From assembly GCF_007954365.1 (NCBI RefSeq), contig NZ_VOLO01000003.1, positions 186,001 to 250,000 on the forward strand: a DNA stretch of 64,000 nt, read 5' to 3'. Of this stretch, positions 24,249-35,562 are shown piece by piece. Numbering within the stretch: position 1 is the first letter of the stretch; each line of letters opens with the position of its first letter. The notes below the pieces were generated by a model. That model saw only the letters and a program-made list of their open reading frames with translations. It searched no databases and was not told where the DNA came from. The position numbers and the translations under genes are program-made. Source of the stretch: Frigoribacterium sp. ACAM 257. Its GTDB lineage: Bacteria; Actinomycetota; Actinomycetes; Actinomycetales; Microbacteriaceae.

Positions 24249-24683
24249 CTAGATGTCGACCGGCGAGACGAGGTCGACCACGGGCGACTCCGGCGTCCCC
24301 GAGATCTCGCAGGTGAAGGCGGCCTCGACCCGACCGTCGGCGAGGTGCCCGAAGCGCACCTCCGCGAGGGCGCCCGTGTCGGAGTCGCGCACGTCCGCCG
24401 CCTCGTAGGCCCAGACGTCGTCGAGCGACGGCAGGTCGGGGTACTCGGCCCGGACCGCGGCGACGCAGGCGTCCCAGGCGGGCGGCGCCTCGTGCGCCTC
24501 GGCCGTCGACGGCGCAGGGGGAGTCGTGGTGGGCAGCGGCGTCGCGGTCGCGTCGGGCCCCGTGGTCGTGACGACCGTCGGCGTGCCCGCGGCGCCCGGT
24601 TCGGAGTCGGTCCCGGCGCAGCCTGCCAGCAGGAGCGTCACGGCGAGGGCGGCGGTGACCAGCGAGGCGGTCTTGGTGGGCAC
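24249..24683 (-). CDS. Hypothetical lipoprotein
   Basis: This 144-residue exported lipoprotein has signal VPTKTASLVTAALAVTLLLAGC, lipobox LAGC. A 45-residue Thr/Pro/Ala-rich linker follows, and then a small compact domain, WDACVAAVRAEYPDLPSLDDVWAYEAADVRDSD, with two Cys (WDAC and FTCEI) that may form a disulfide. The GTG start at 24683 has GGAG nine nt upstream. It converges with the PrmC-like gene. No family recognised. Confidence 0.7.
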   Translation of the reverse strand: MPTKTASLVTAALAVTLLLAGCAGTDSEPGAAGTPTVVTTTGPDATATPLPTTTPPAPSTAEAHEAPPAWDACVAAVRAEYPDLPSLDDVWAYEAADVRDSDTGALAEVRFGHLADGRVEAAFTCEISGTPESPVVDLVSPVDI

Positions 24684-24813
24684 GGAGCGCTCCAGTGTGA
24701 CGGGACGGGCGACGGCGGGCGCCGGCGGAGGTCGAGGACGCAAGACTAACCGGAACACGGCGCAGGCCGACCGCACGGAGGCGCCGTGGAGGTCGACGGT
24801 GCAAGCTGGACGG

Positions 24814-25269
24814 ATGACCGCTACAGAGAACCGCGAACCGACCGCCCTCGAGCAGGCCATCAGCAAGGGACAGGCAGGAGAGGGCGACATGAACGCCGTC
24901 CTCGCCGAGTTTGTCAACGCGCAGGTCGTCGTCGCCACGGCCGTCGACGCGCAGGACAGCCTGAACGACCTGCAGCCGGTGCTGTTCGACCGAGAGGGCA
25001 CGCCCATGCTGGCTGCCTTCACCCACTCCGACATGATCGGCGAGCAGGTCAAGGGCGTCGCCGGGTTCCAGGCCACGATCCCCGCCGCCGAGCTCGTCCA
25101 GGCGATCCCCGCGCAGACCGGGCTGGTCGTCAACCCCGGCAACAGCGAGGGCTTCGAGATGCTCCCCGAGGGCGTCGCGCAGCTGGCGAACGACGTGCGA
25201 GAGCTCGTCGCGGCGCACCAGGCTGCCGGTTCGCCCGAGCCCGGCCAGCCTGAGCAGCCTGCCTCCTAG
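24814..25269 (+). CDS. SseB N-terminal domain protein
   Basis: This 151-residue cytoplasmic protein contains one SseB-type domain: TALEQAISKGQAGEGDMNAVLAEFVNAQVVVAT, then LQPVLFDREGTPMLAAFTHSDM and IPAAELVQAIPAQTGLVVNPGNSEGFEML. The C-terminal tail is Gln/Glu/Pro-rich. Actinobacterial SseB-like proteins have no firmly established role. The ATG at 24814 has no strong Shine-Dalgarno sequence; CAAGCT ends six nt upstream, a weak -10-like hexamer. The glycine operon follows after a hairpin. Confidence 0.82.
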   Translation: MTATENREPTALEQAISKGQAGEGDMNAVLAEFVNAQVVVATAVDAQDSLNDLQPVLFDREGTPMLAAFTHSDMIGEQVKGVAGFQATIPAAELVQAIPAQTGLVVNPGNSEGFEMLPEGVAQLANDVRELVAAHQAAGSPEPGQPEQPAS

Positions 25270-25310
25270 TCCGAGGCCCCCCAGGCCCCCAGGCACGGAG
25301 ACACCCGGCC

Positions 25311-25337
25311 GCCCCGACCGTCCACGACGGCCGGGGC
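25311..25337 (+). terminator. Hairpin terminator after the SseB-like gene
   Basis: GCCCCGACCGTC, loop CAC, GACGGCCGGGGC with one mismatch, followed by a T-containing run (GTTCGTCGTC). Confidence 0.6.
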
Positions 25338-25380
25338 GTTCGTCGTCCCGTCCCGAAACACCGCTGTCACATGCCCGCTG

Positions 25381-25386
25381 TAGGGT
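25381..25386 (+). promoter_or_regulatory. -10 hexamer of the glycine-cleavage operon
   Basis: TAGGGT lies about 38 nt before the first riboswitch stem and is the likely -10 for the gcv transcript. The -35 is not recognisable. Confidence 0.45.
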
Positions 25387-25420
25387 GAGCGACACAACAG
25401 AACACCGGGCCACGAACACG

Positions 25421-25643
25421 TCGCGGGAGAGCCCCGGAGCGCACGCAGGTGCGCCGCCGGGCACCGAAGGAGCAAGCTCCCCGCCAATCTCTCAGGTACC
25501 GCGTACCGCGACGGACTGGCCACTCTGAAAAGCAGGAGGCACCTGCAGGAGGCGCGCGAGCGTCGCCGGCACAGCCTCCTCGCCCACGGTGAAAGTCGGC
25601 CCCCGTGGCCGGCGAAGCTCTCAGGCCCATGACAGAGGGGGTG
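25421..25643 (+). promoter_or_regulatory. Tandem glycine riboswitch
   Basis: Two consecutive gcvT-type aptamers are visible. The first has GGGAGAGCC, then CCGAAGGAGCAAGCTCC, AATCTCTCAGGTACC and ACTCTGAAAAGC. The second has CACGGTGAAAGTCGG, GGCGAAGCTCTCAGG and ATGACAGAGGGGG. These are the strongly conserved core segments of cooperative glycine riboswitches in actinobacteria. Downstream, CCTGG (25719-25723) can pair with CCAGG (25739-25743), which overlaps the gcvT ribosome site, so translational control is plausible. Glycine binding would turn on the cleavage operon that follows. Confidence 0.93.
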
Positions 25644-25752
25644 CACGATCGCGGCTCTGCCGTGCCGTGCGCGTCCCCGTCGTGCAGGTGCTGCACGACG
25701 CCGATCCCGGCCGAGTCACCTGGTGCCGGGCCGTTCCCCCAGGAGTCCGCAG

Positions 25753-27054
25753 ATGTCCGACGCATCCTCGAACCTGCCCGCCGCCCCCGGCCCCGCCCCC
25801 GGCCCCGACGACGCCGAGCTGCGCGACGGCGACGCCCCGGCGACCGGCGACCTGCCCCTCGCGGGCGACGGCACGGAGGGCGTCGCGACCGCCGACGGCG
25901 CACCCCTCGACCTCGTGGACGCGGTCGACGCCGAGACCGTCGCCGACGAGCAGGAGGAGCGTCTCAGCCCCCTGCACGACGTCCACGTGGCGGCCGGCGC
26001 CAGCTTCACCGACTTCGCCGGCTGGCAGATGCCGGTCCGCTACAGCTCCGACCTGGCCGAGCACCACGCGGTGCGCACGGCGGCCGGGCTGTTCGACCTC
26101 TCGCACATGGCCGAGATCGCCGTCGTCGGTCCCGACGCGGGGTCGTTCCTCGACGCGGCGCTCGCAGGGACGCTCTCGACGATCGCGGTGGGCCGGGCCA
26201 AGTACTCGCTGCTGCTCAGCCCCGAGGGCGGCATCGTCGACGACCTGGTCGTCTACCGCCTCGACGAGCACGACTACCTCGTCGTCGCCAACGCCTCGAA
26301 CCGCGACGCCGCATTCGGCGCCCTGGCCAGCCGGGCGCACGGCTTCGACGTCACGGTCGACGACGAGAGCGACGACACCGCGCTCATCGCGATCCAGGGC
26401 CCCGAGGCCGAGGGCGTGCTCGACGAGCTCGTCACCGCCGACCGCCTGCAGCCCGACGCGCCCCTGTCGACCCTGCGCTACTACCGCGTGCTCCAGGGCA
26501 CGTTCGACGACGCCCCCGTGCTGATCGCCCGCACCGGCTACACGGGAGAAGACGGCTTCGAGCTCTACCTCGCCCCCGAGCTCGCCCCCGAGCTGTGGGG
26601 CGCCCTGGCCGAGGCCGGCGGCCCGCGCGGCCTCGTCCCTGCCGGGCTCGCCAGCCGCGACACGCTGCGCCTCGAGGCGGGCATGCCGCTCTACGGGCAC
26701 GAGCTCGGCCTCGACGTGCGACCTGCGCAGGCCGGCCTCGGCCGCGTCGTCGACACCTCGAAGGAATTCGTGGGGAGGGCGGGCGTCGATCCCGCCCCCG
26801 AGGCGCGCGTGCTCGTCGGCCTGGCCCTCGAGGGTCGCCGCGCCGCCCGCGCCGGCTACCCGGTCGTGACCGACGACGGCACGGTGGTGGGCGAGGTGAC
26901 GAGCGGCGCCCTCTCGCCGACCCTCGGGCACCCCGTCGCCATGGCGTTCGTCGACCCCGACGTCGTCGACCGCGGCCCCGCTCTGGCCGTCGACGTCCGC
27001 GGCACCGCGATCCCCGCGTCGGTCGTGTCGCTGCCCTTCTACAAGCGCTCCTGA
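25753..27054 (+). CDS. gcvT: Glycine cleavage system aminomethyltransferase (T-protein)
   Basis: This 433-residue, tetrahydrofolate-dependent T-protein takes the aminomethyl group from GcvH and releases ammonia and methylene-THF. The conserved body starts at [23 protein letters not shown] (about residue 72) and includes [40 protein letters not shown] and [12 protein letters not shown]. Before it lies an unusual 70-residue acidic, Asp/Ala/Pro-rich extension. The ATG at 25753 has AGGAG seven nt upstream, and no better internal start is evident. Regulation is by the glycine riboswitch. gcvH follows after 93 nt. Confidence 0.96.
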   Translation: MSDASSNLPAAPGPAPGPDDAELRDGDAPATGDLPLAGDGTEGVATADGAPLDLVDAVDAETVADEQEERLSPLHDVHVAAGASFTDFAGWQMPVRYSSDLAEHHAVRTAAGLFDLSHMAEIAVVGPDAGSFLDAALAGTLSTIAVGRAKYSLLLSPEGGIVDDLVVYRLDEHDYLVVANASNRDAAFGALASRAHGFDVTVDDESDDTALIAIQGPEAEGVLDELVTADRLQPDAPLSTLRYYRVLQGTFDDAPVLIARTGYTGEDGFELYLAPELAPELWGALAEAGGPRGLVPAGLASRDTLRLEAGMPLYGHELGLDVRPAQAGLGRVVDTSKEFVGRAGVDPAPEARVLVGLALEGRRAARAGYPVVTDDGTVVGEVTSGALSPTLGHPVAMAFVDPDVVDRGPALAVDVRGTAIPASVVSLPFYKRS

Positions 27055-27147
27055 CCTGCCCCCGCACGACCGCCTCCTCGGCTCTCCTCTCAGCTCCCCT
27101 CCAGTCCCCGCCTCCTCGGCGCCCCTGCCTCCTCGAAAGGACCGGCC

Positions 27148-27521
27148 ATGACCGATCTCACCGCCCTGCAGTACACCTCCGAGCACGAGTGGCTGCTCAT
27201 CGACGGCGACACCGCGACCGTCGGCATCACCGACTACGCCGCCGAGAAGCTCGGCGACGTCGTCTACGTCGACCTGCCCGCCGAGGGCAGCGAGGTCGAG
27301 ACCGGCAAGGTCGTCGGCGAGATCGAGTCGACCAAGTCGGTCGGCGAGCTCTACGCCCCCGCCCTCGGCACGGTGCTCGAGGCCAACCAGGCCGTCGTCG
27401 ACAGCCCCGACCTCGTCAACAGCGACCCGTTCGGCGAGGGCTGGCTGATCAAGATCACCCTCGCGAGCACCGACGGCCTGTCCCTCCTCTCCCGCGACGA
27501 GTACGTCGCCCTCACCGCCGA

Positions 27522-27525
<4 letters not shown>
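27148..27525 (+). CDS. gcvH: Glycine cleavage system H-protein
   Basis: This 125-residue lipoyl carrier protein shuttles the aminomethyl and reducing equivalents between P-, T- and L-proteins. The lipoylated Lys63 lies in [15 protein letters not shown], the diagnostic hairpin. The N-terminal YTSEHEWLL and [19 protein letters not shown] are standard. The ATG follows GAAAGGA. Length is normal. Its stop overlaps the gcvP start (ATGA), coupling H and P synthesis. The L-protein (lipoamide dehydrogenase) gene is not in this window. Confidence 0.97.
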
Positions 27526-30473
<2,948 letters not shown>

Positions 30474-30506
30474 GCGGGCCTGCTCCGCACGTCGAGCCGT
30501 GATGCG

Positions 30507-30551
30507 GGGAGCCGTCCGGTCGCTGATCCCGTCGGCGACCGGACGGCTCCC
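30507..30551 (+). terminator. 16-bp perfect stem terminator after gcvP
   Basis: GGGAGCCGTCCGGTCG (30507-30522), a 13-nt loop, and the exact complement at 30536-30551. No U-tract. Confidence 0.7.
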
Positions 30552-30809
30552 TCCTGGTCCCCGCAGGTGTCGGCCCCTGAGCGGCGCGGACGGCGCCGGC
30601 GTGACGGGGGTCGTCCCGGATGACGCCCGGGGGACGGTCGAGGAGGTCCGTGTGGAGTTGTCGAGTCCGTGTGGCGCTCGAGTCCATGACACGCTCCCCC
30701 CGAACGGGTGTCAAGGGGCGCCGGCAGCGGTCGAGGCAAGTCGGCGCAGATCGGCGTCGGCGTGGCCGGGGGCGGCCACGCCTCTCGTCCCGCCTGCCGC
30801 CTCCTCCGG
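30552..30809. other. Intergenic stretch between convergent genes, no gene seen
   Basis: Convergent end region of gcvP and the CPBP protease gene. TGACAC and GTGTCA around 30685-30715 form a loose dyad with a long spacer. Reading frames through it are low-quality shadows. Nothing else stands out. Confidence 0.4.
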
Positions 30810-31658
30810 TCAGCCGGGCAGGCCGAAGGCGGCAGGGAACGTCGCCGCCGCCCACGGGTAGCCGACGAACACGGCCGCGTCCATCAGGAGGTGGGCGACG
30901 ACGAGCGGCAGCACCCGGCCGGTCCGCGTGTAGAGCCAGCCGAAGACGAGTCCCATCACGACGTTGCCGACGAAGGCGCCGAAGCCCTGGTAGAGGTGGT
31001 AGCTGCCGCGGAGCAGGGCGGCCGCGACGATGATCGGCCAGGTGCGCCAGCCGAGGTCCCGGAGTCGGGCGAAGAGGTAGGCGACGACGATGACCTCCTC
31101 GGTCACTCCGGCCCGCAGGGCCGACAGGAGCAGCACGGGCACGGTCCACCACTCGGCGGCGAGGTCGGTGGGCACCACGGTCACGGTCAGGTCGAGCGCC
31201 TTGCCGACGAGGTAGAGCCCGATCCCCGGGATGCCGATGGCGAGGGCCAGGCCGGCTCCGCCGAGCACGTCGCGGCCGGCGCGGGAGAAGTCGACGCCGA
31301 GGCGGCCGAGGTGCGGGCGGGCCTCGCTCCACAGTAGGTAGGCCACGAGCGCCACGGGGACGAGGTCGACGGCGATGCCCACCAGCTGGTAGATCAGGTC
31401 GAAGACCGGCCGGTCGCTGAGGGACGAGTTCAGCGTCGCGGTCTGTTGCGACAAGGACTCGGCGCGGGTCAGCCGGTTGGCGATCGACAGGACCGAGTAG
31501 ACGGCCGAGGCGCCGAGCGAGAGGCCGAGCACGATCGCGACCTCGACCCGGAGGCGCGACCGCCCCGGCTGCCCCGGCCCGGCCACGAGGGGGCCGGCAC
31601 CGCCGTCCCGTGGCGTCGGCCCTGGCGATGCGGGTAGCGTGTCGTCTCTGTCGCTCAC
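30810..31658 (-). CDS. CPBP family intramembrane metalloprotease
   Basis: This 282-residue membrane protein of the CAAX/CPBP (ABI) family has about eight hydrophobic segments. Motif 1 is the glutamate pair in AGVTEEVIVVAYLFARLRDLG. Motif 2 is LLRGSYHLYQG, with the His, and motif 3 is VAHLLMDAAV. The arginine normally four after the glutamates is replaced, a form often seen in actinobacteria. The 40-residue N-terminus is disordered. The GTG at 31658 gives VSDRDDTLP; a TTG at 31778 would lengthen it but adds only basic, poorly conserved residues. It is divergent from the second oligopeptide operon. Substrate unknown. Confidence 0.85.
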   Translation of the reverse strand: MSDRDDTLPASPGPTPRDGGAGPLVAGPGQPGRSRLRVEVAIVLGLSLGASAVYSVLSIANRLTRAESLSQQTATLNSSLSDRPVFDLIYQLVGIAVDLVPVALVAYLLWSEARPHLGRLGVDFSRAGRDVLGGAGLALAIGIPGIGLYLVGKALDLTVTVVPTDLAAEWWTVPVLLLSALRAGVTEEVIVVAYLFARLRDLGWRTWPIIVAAALLRGSYHLYQGFGAFVGNVVMGLVFGWLYTRTGRVLPLVVAHLLMDAAVFVGYPWAAATFPAAFGLPG

Positions 31659-31824
31659 GCGCCGATCGTACGGGACGCCCCCGCCGGCTGCGGATGATAC
31701 CCGGCAGGTGTCTGATTTCTCGCAGCGGATCCTTGCGCTTCTGGCGGCTGCCGCGCAACGGATCGCCCGTGTACGCAAAGATCCGGCGAGTTGGTTTCCG
31801 TCGTGTAACCGTTGCGCCAGGGGT

Positions 31825-31854
31825 TTGGAGATGGCTGAGCCCGGTGCTTAGGGT
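31825..31854 (+). promoter_or_regulatory. Promoter of the second oligopeptide operon
   Basis: TTGGAG (31825-31830), 18-nt spacer and TAGGGT (31849-31854). It leaves a leader of about 60 nt before the TTG start. Upstream, GGATCCTTGCG (31727-31737) and CGCAAAGATCC (31774-31784) can pair with one weak position. Confidence 0.5.
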
Positions 31855-31920
31855 GACTGCATCCAACGCGGCGAGGCTCATGGGGGCCCCGCTGCGTCCT
31901 TTCCCGCATCAGGAGGAACA

Positions 31921-33543
31921 TTGAAGAAGACGCGCATGGGCCTCGGGGCCATCGCCGTCGTGGGGACGGCAGCACTCGTCCTCACGGGTTGCGCCAGCGG
32001 TGGGGACTCGGGCGACAGCGGCTCGGGCGACTCCAGCGCCATCATCACCACCAACGGCAACGAGCCTCAGAACCCGCTCGTCCCCTCGAACACCACCGAG
32101 GTCGGCGGCGGCAAGATCATCGACTCCGTGTTCGCGGGCCTCGTCTCGTACAACGCCGACGGCGAGTCCGAGATGGACGCCGCCGAGTCGATCGAGTCCG
32201 ACGACAACCAGCTCTGGACCATCACGCTGAAGGACGGCCAGACCTTCACCGACGGCACCCCGGTCACGTCCGAGTCGTTCACGAAGGCCTGGAACTGGGC
32301 CGCTCAGGTCTCGAACGCGCAGAGCGCCTCGTACTTCTTCGACAACATCGCCGGCTACGACGCCGAAGCCGACAGCGACCTCCAGCTCGAGGTCGTCAGC
32401 GACACCGAGTTCACGGCCGAGCTGTCCGCGCCCGCCGCCGACTGGCCCCTCCGTCTCGGCTACTCGGCCTTCTCGCCGCTGCCCGAGTCGTTCTACGACG
32501 ACGTCGACGCGTTCGGCGAGAACCCCGTCGGCAACGGCCCGTACAAGCTCGAGAGCGAAGGCGCCTGGACCCACAACCAGGACATCAAGCTCGTCACGAA
32601 CCCCGACTACGACGGCCCGCGCAAGCCCGTCAACGGCGGTCTGACGATCACGTTCTACACCACGCAGGACGCGGCCTACGCCGACGCGCTGTCGGGCAAC
32701 CTCGACATCCTCGACGCCGTTCCCGACGCGCAGTTCGCGTCGTACCAGAGCGACTTCCCGGACCGCTTCGCCAACCAGCCCGCGGCGATCTTCCAGTCGT
32801 TCACCATCCCGCAGTACCTCGAGCACTTCGACGGCACGACGGAGGAGGGCAAGCTGCGCCGCCAGGCCATCTCGCTCTCGATCAACCGTGACGACATCAC
32901 CGACGTCATCTTCCAGGGCACCCGTACGCCGGCGAAGGACTTCACGTCGCCGGTCATCGACGGCTACTCGGACGACCTCGAGGGCTCTGACGTGCTCTCG
33001 TACGACGCGGACAAGGCCAAGGAGCTGTGGGCCGAGGCCGACGCCATCTCGCCCTACGGCGACACGACGTTCACCCTCGCCTACAACGCCGACGGCGGCC
33101 ACCAGAACTGGGTCGACGCCGCGACGAACAGCATCTCCGACACCCTGGGCATCAAGGCCGAGGGTCAGTCCTACCCGACCTTCGCCGAGCTGCTCGACGA
33201 CGAGGACAACGACGCCATGACCGGCGCCTTCCGTTCCGGATGGCAGGCCGACTACCCGTCGCTGTACAACTTCCTCTCGCCGCTGTACCAGACCGGTGCC
33301 GGCTCGAACTACGGCCGCTACACCAGCACCGAGTTCGACGGCCTGCTCGCCGAGGGCTCCGCCGCCTCGTCGGCGGACGACGCGACCGCCGACTTCCAGA
33401 AGGCACAGGAGGTCCTGTTCCAGGACCTGCCCGTCGTCCCGCTGTGGTACTCGAACGTCACGGGCGTCTGGGCCGACACGGTCAGCAACGTGGAGTTCGG
33501 CTGGAACTCGGTGCCCCTCTTCTACGAGGTCACCAAGAACTAG
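31921..33543 (+). CDS. Oligopeptide ABC transporter substrate-binding lipoprotein
   Basis: This 540-residue OppA-type receptor has a short signal (MKKTRMGLGAIAVVGTAALVLTGC, lipobox LTGC) followed by a Gly/Ser/Asp linker. The body has TTNGNEPQNPLVPSNTTEVGGG, LKDGQTFTDGTPVTSESFTKAWNWAAQ, NPVGNGPYKLESEGAW and RQAISLSINRDDIT. The C-terminal WQADYPSLYNFLSPLY is typical of OppA rather than DppA. The TTG start is chosen because AGGAGG ends only four nt upstream; the next in-frame ATG is at 31936. The ligand is probably oligopeptides of several residues. Confidence 0.94.
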   Translation: MKKTRMGLGAIAVVGTAALVLTGCASGGDSGDSGSGDSSAIITTNGNEPQNPLVPSNTTEVGGGKIIDSVFAGLVSYNADGESEMDAAESIESDDNQLWTITLKDGQTFTDGTPVTSESFTKAWNWAAQVSNAQSASYFFDNIAGYDAEADSDLQLEVVSDTEFTAELSAPAADWPLRLGYSAFSPLPESFYDDVDAFGENPVGNGPYKLESEGAWTHNQDIKLVTNPDYDGPRKPVNGGLTITFYTTQDAAYADALSGNLDILDAVPDAQFASYQSDFPDRFANQPAAIFQSFTIPQYLEHFDGTTEEGKLRRQAISLSINRDDITDVIFQGTRTPAKDFTSPVIDGYSDDLEGSDVLSYDADKAKELWAEADAISPYGDTTFTLAYNADGGHQNWVDAATNSISDTLGIKAEGQSYPTFAELLDDEDNDAMTGAFRSGWQADYPSLYNFLSPLYQTGAGSNYGRYTSTEFDGLLAEGSAASSADDATADFQKAQEVLFQDLPVVPLWYSNVTGVWADTVSNVEFGWNSVPLFYEVTKN

Positions 33544-33580
33544 TCGCACCGAGAGCGGCGTAGCCTCTCTCCTCGTCCCC

Positions 33581-33617
33581 GGGGGGTCCGGGCAGGTCAT
33601 CCTGTCCCGGGCCCCCC
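33581..33617 (+). terminator. Intra-operon attenuating hairpin
   Basis: GGGGGGTCCGGGCAGG, loop TCAT, CCTGTCCCGGGCCCCCC, with one bulge. It sits in the 143-nt gap between the binding-protein and permease genes, where partial termination would give excess binding protein over the membrane subunits. Confidence 0.55.
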
Positions 33618-33686
33618 GAAGGGCGTCCACCTCTTCCTCCACACGATTGCGACATCCATGCACGCGCAGAAATCCGAGGCGGCCTG

Positions 33687-34616
33687 ATGCTCTGGTACAC
33701 CGGCCGGCGCCTCCTCCAGCTGATCCCCGTCTTCTTCGGGGCGACGTTCCTCATCTACTTCATGGTCTTCGCCCTGCCGGGCGACCCCGTCGCGGCGCTC
33801 TTCGGCGAGAAGCAGCCGAGCCCGGCGGTCATCGAGGCCATCCGCGCCCAGTACAACCTCGACAAGCCGTTCATCGTGCAGTACCTGCTCTACGTGGGCG
33901 GACTCTTCACGGGTGACCTCGGCACCACGTTCTCCGGTCGGCCCGTCATCGACGAGCTGGTCCGTGCCTTCCCGATCACGTTCCGCCTCGCGATGCTCGC
34001 CCTCTTGTTCGAGTCCGTCCTCGGCATCCTGGTCGGCCTCGTCGCCGGCCTCCGCAAGGGCAAGATCTTCGACAACAGCGCGCTGGTCGTGTCGCTGCTC
34101 CTCATCTCGGTGCCCACGTTCGTCATCGGCTTCGTGCTGCAGTACGTGTTCGGCATCCAGCTCGGCCTGTTCCGGACGACTGTGAGCTCGCAGGCACCCT
34201 GGAACGAGCTCGTCCTGCCCGCGATCGTGCTGGCGTCGGTGTCGTTCGCCTACATCGTGAGGCTCACCCGCGCCTCCGTGTCCGAGAACATGAGCGCCGA
34301 CTTCGTCCGCACGGCGACGGCCAAGGGCCTGACCCGACGACGCGTCGTCGGCGTGCACATCCTGCGCAACTCGCTCGTCCCGGTCGTCACCTACCTGGGC
34401 GTCGACATCGGCTCGCTCATGGTCGGCGCGATCGTCACGGAGGGCATCTTCAACATCCAGGGAGTGGGAGGCACCGTCTACCGTGCCATCACCCTCGGCG
34501 AGGGCCCCACCGTCGTCTCGTTCGTGGCCGTGATGGTCATCATCTTCATGCTGGCCAACCTGCTCGTCGACCTGCTCTACGCCGTTCTCGACCCGAGGAT
34601 CCGCTATGCCAAGTAA
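33687..34616 (+). CDS. OppB-type peptide ABC permease
   Basis: This 309-residue permease has six transmembrane helices. MLWYTGRRLLQLIPVFFGATF begins the first. The loop ALPGDPVAALFGEKQPSPAVIEAIRAQYNLDKP, coupling loop SADFVRTATAKGLTRRRVVGVHILRN and final helix LLVDLLYAVLDPRIRYAK are all standard. It overlaps the next permease by 11 nt. It is not identical to the permease at 10293, so the two importers are separate systems rather than a recent duplication. Confidence 0.94.
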   Translation: MLWYTGRRLLQLIPVFFGATFLIYFMVFALPGDPVAALFGEKQPSPAVIEAIRAQYNLDKPFIVQYLLYVGGLFTGDLGTTFSGRPVIDELVRAFPITFRLAMLALLFESVLGILVGLVAGLRKGKIFDNSALVVSLLLISVPTFVIGFVLQYVFGIQLGLFRTTVSSQAPWNELVLPAIVLASVSFAYIVRLTRASVSENMSADFVRTATAKGLTRRRVVGVHILRNSLVPVVTYLGVDIGSLMVGAIVTEGIFNIQGVGGTVYRAITLGEGPTVVSFVAVMVIIFMLANLLVDLLYAVLDPRIRYAK

Positions 34617-35562
34617 CCCGACCCCCGGTCTCTCGCCCGACCACTACGTCGCCCCCCTCGAGGAGACCCCGCTCAAGGCGGTCGACGCCGTCGACGAGTC
34701 CGAGAAGCCCCGTTCGAGCTGGAACGACGCGTGGGACGCGATGAAGACGCGCCCGCTGTTCTGGATCTCCGCGGTGCTGATCCTGCTCGTCATCGTCGTC
34801 GCGGTCTTCCCGCAGCTGTTCACGTCGACGTCGCCGACCAGCGGCGCCGACCTGCAGTCGAGCAACGACGGCCCCGAGGCCGGGCACCCGATGGGGTTCA
34901 CCCTGCAGGGCCTCGACGTGTACGCCCGCGTCATCTACGGCACGCGCGCGTCCCTCACCGTGGGGCTGCTGGCGACCGTCATCGTGACGATCGTCGGCAT
35001 CGTGATCGGCTCGCTCGCCGGGTACTACGGCGGCTGGCTCGACGCGATCGTCTCGCGCATCGGCGACATCTTCTTCGCCATCCCCACCGTGCTCGGCGCG
35101 ATCGTGCTCATGTCGGTGCTGCCCTCGCGCACGCCGCTGACCGTCGCTCTCGTGCTCTCGCTCTTCGCCTGGCCGCAGATCGCGCGCATCATGCGCGGCT
35201 CGGTGCTCGGCGCGAAGAGCAGCGACTACGTGATGGCCTCCACGGCTCTCGGCGTGTCACGATTCCGCATCCTCGTGCGCCACGTCGTGCCGAACGCGAT
35301 CACCCCGGTGATCGTCGTCGCGACCGTGTCGCTCGGCACGTTCATCGTGGCGGAGGCCACGCTGTCGTTCCTCGGCATCGGCCTGCCCCGTGGCGTCATG
35401 TCCTGGGGCAACGACATCAACGCCGCCCGGTCGTCCCTGCGCGTCGCCCCCATGCCGCTGATCTGGCCGGCCGCCGCGCTGAGCCTGACCGTGTTGTCGT
35501 TCCTGATGATGGGCGACGTCGTGCGCGACGCCCTCGACCCGAAGGCGAGGGCCCGTCGATGA
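34606..35562 (+). CDS. OppC-type peptide ABC permease
   Basis: This 318-residue second channel subunit starts inside the previous gene. It has a longer cytoplasmic N-terminus (about 45 residues, including EETPLKAVDAVDESEKPRSSWNDAW) than usual. The body has GFTLQGLDVYARVIYGTRASLTVG, DIFFAIPTVLGAIVLM, the coupling loop SSDYVMASTALGVSRFRILVRHVVPN and the end motif MMGDVVRDALDPKAR. Its stop overlaps the ATPase gene (ATGA). Confidence 0.94.
   Translation: MPSNPTPGLSPDHYVAPLEETPLKAVDAVDESEKPRSSWNDAWDAMKTRPLFWISAVLILLVIVVAVFPQLFTSTSPTSGADLQSSNDGPEAGHPMGFTLQGLDVYARVIYGTRASLTVGLLATVIVTIVGIVIGSLAGYYGGWLDAIVSRIGDIFFAIPTVLGAIVLMSVLPSRTPLTVALVLSLFAWPQIARIMRGSVLGAKSSDYVMASTALGVSRFRILVRHVVPNAITPVIVVATVSLGTFIVAEATLSFLGIGLPRGVMSWGNDINAARSSLRVAPMPLIWPAAALSLTVLSFLMMGDVVRDALDPKARARR

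Noticed and set aside
30499-30861. 120-codon plus-strand frame after gcvP
   Set aside because: It starts within the terminator hairpin, runs into the antisense of the CPBP gene and has no ribosome site.
31639-31851. 70-codon plus-strand frame upstream of oppA
   Set aside because: It overlaps the start of the divergent CPBP gene and the oppA promoter region and shows no protein-like pattern.
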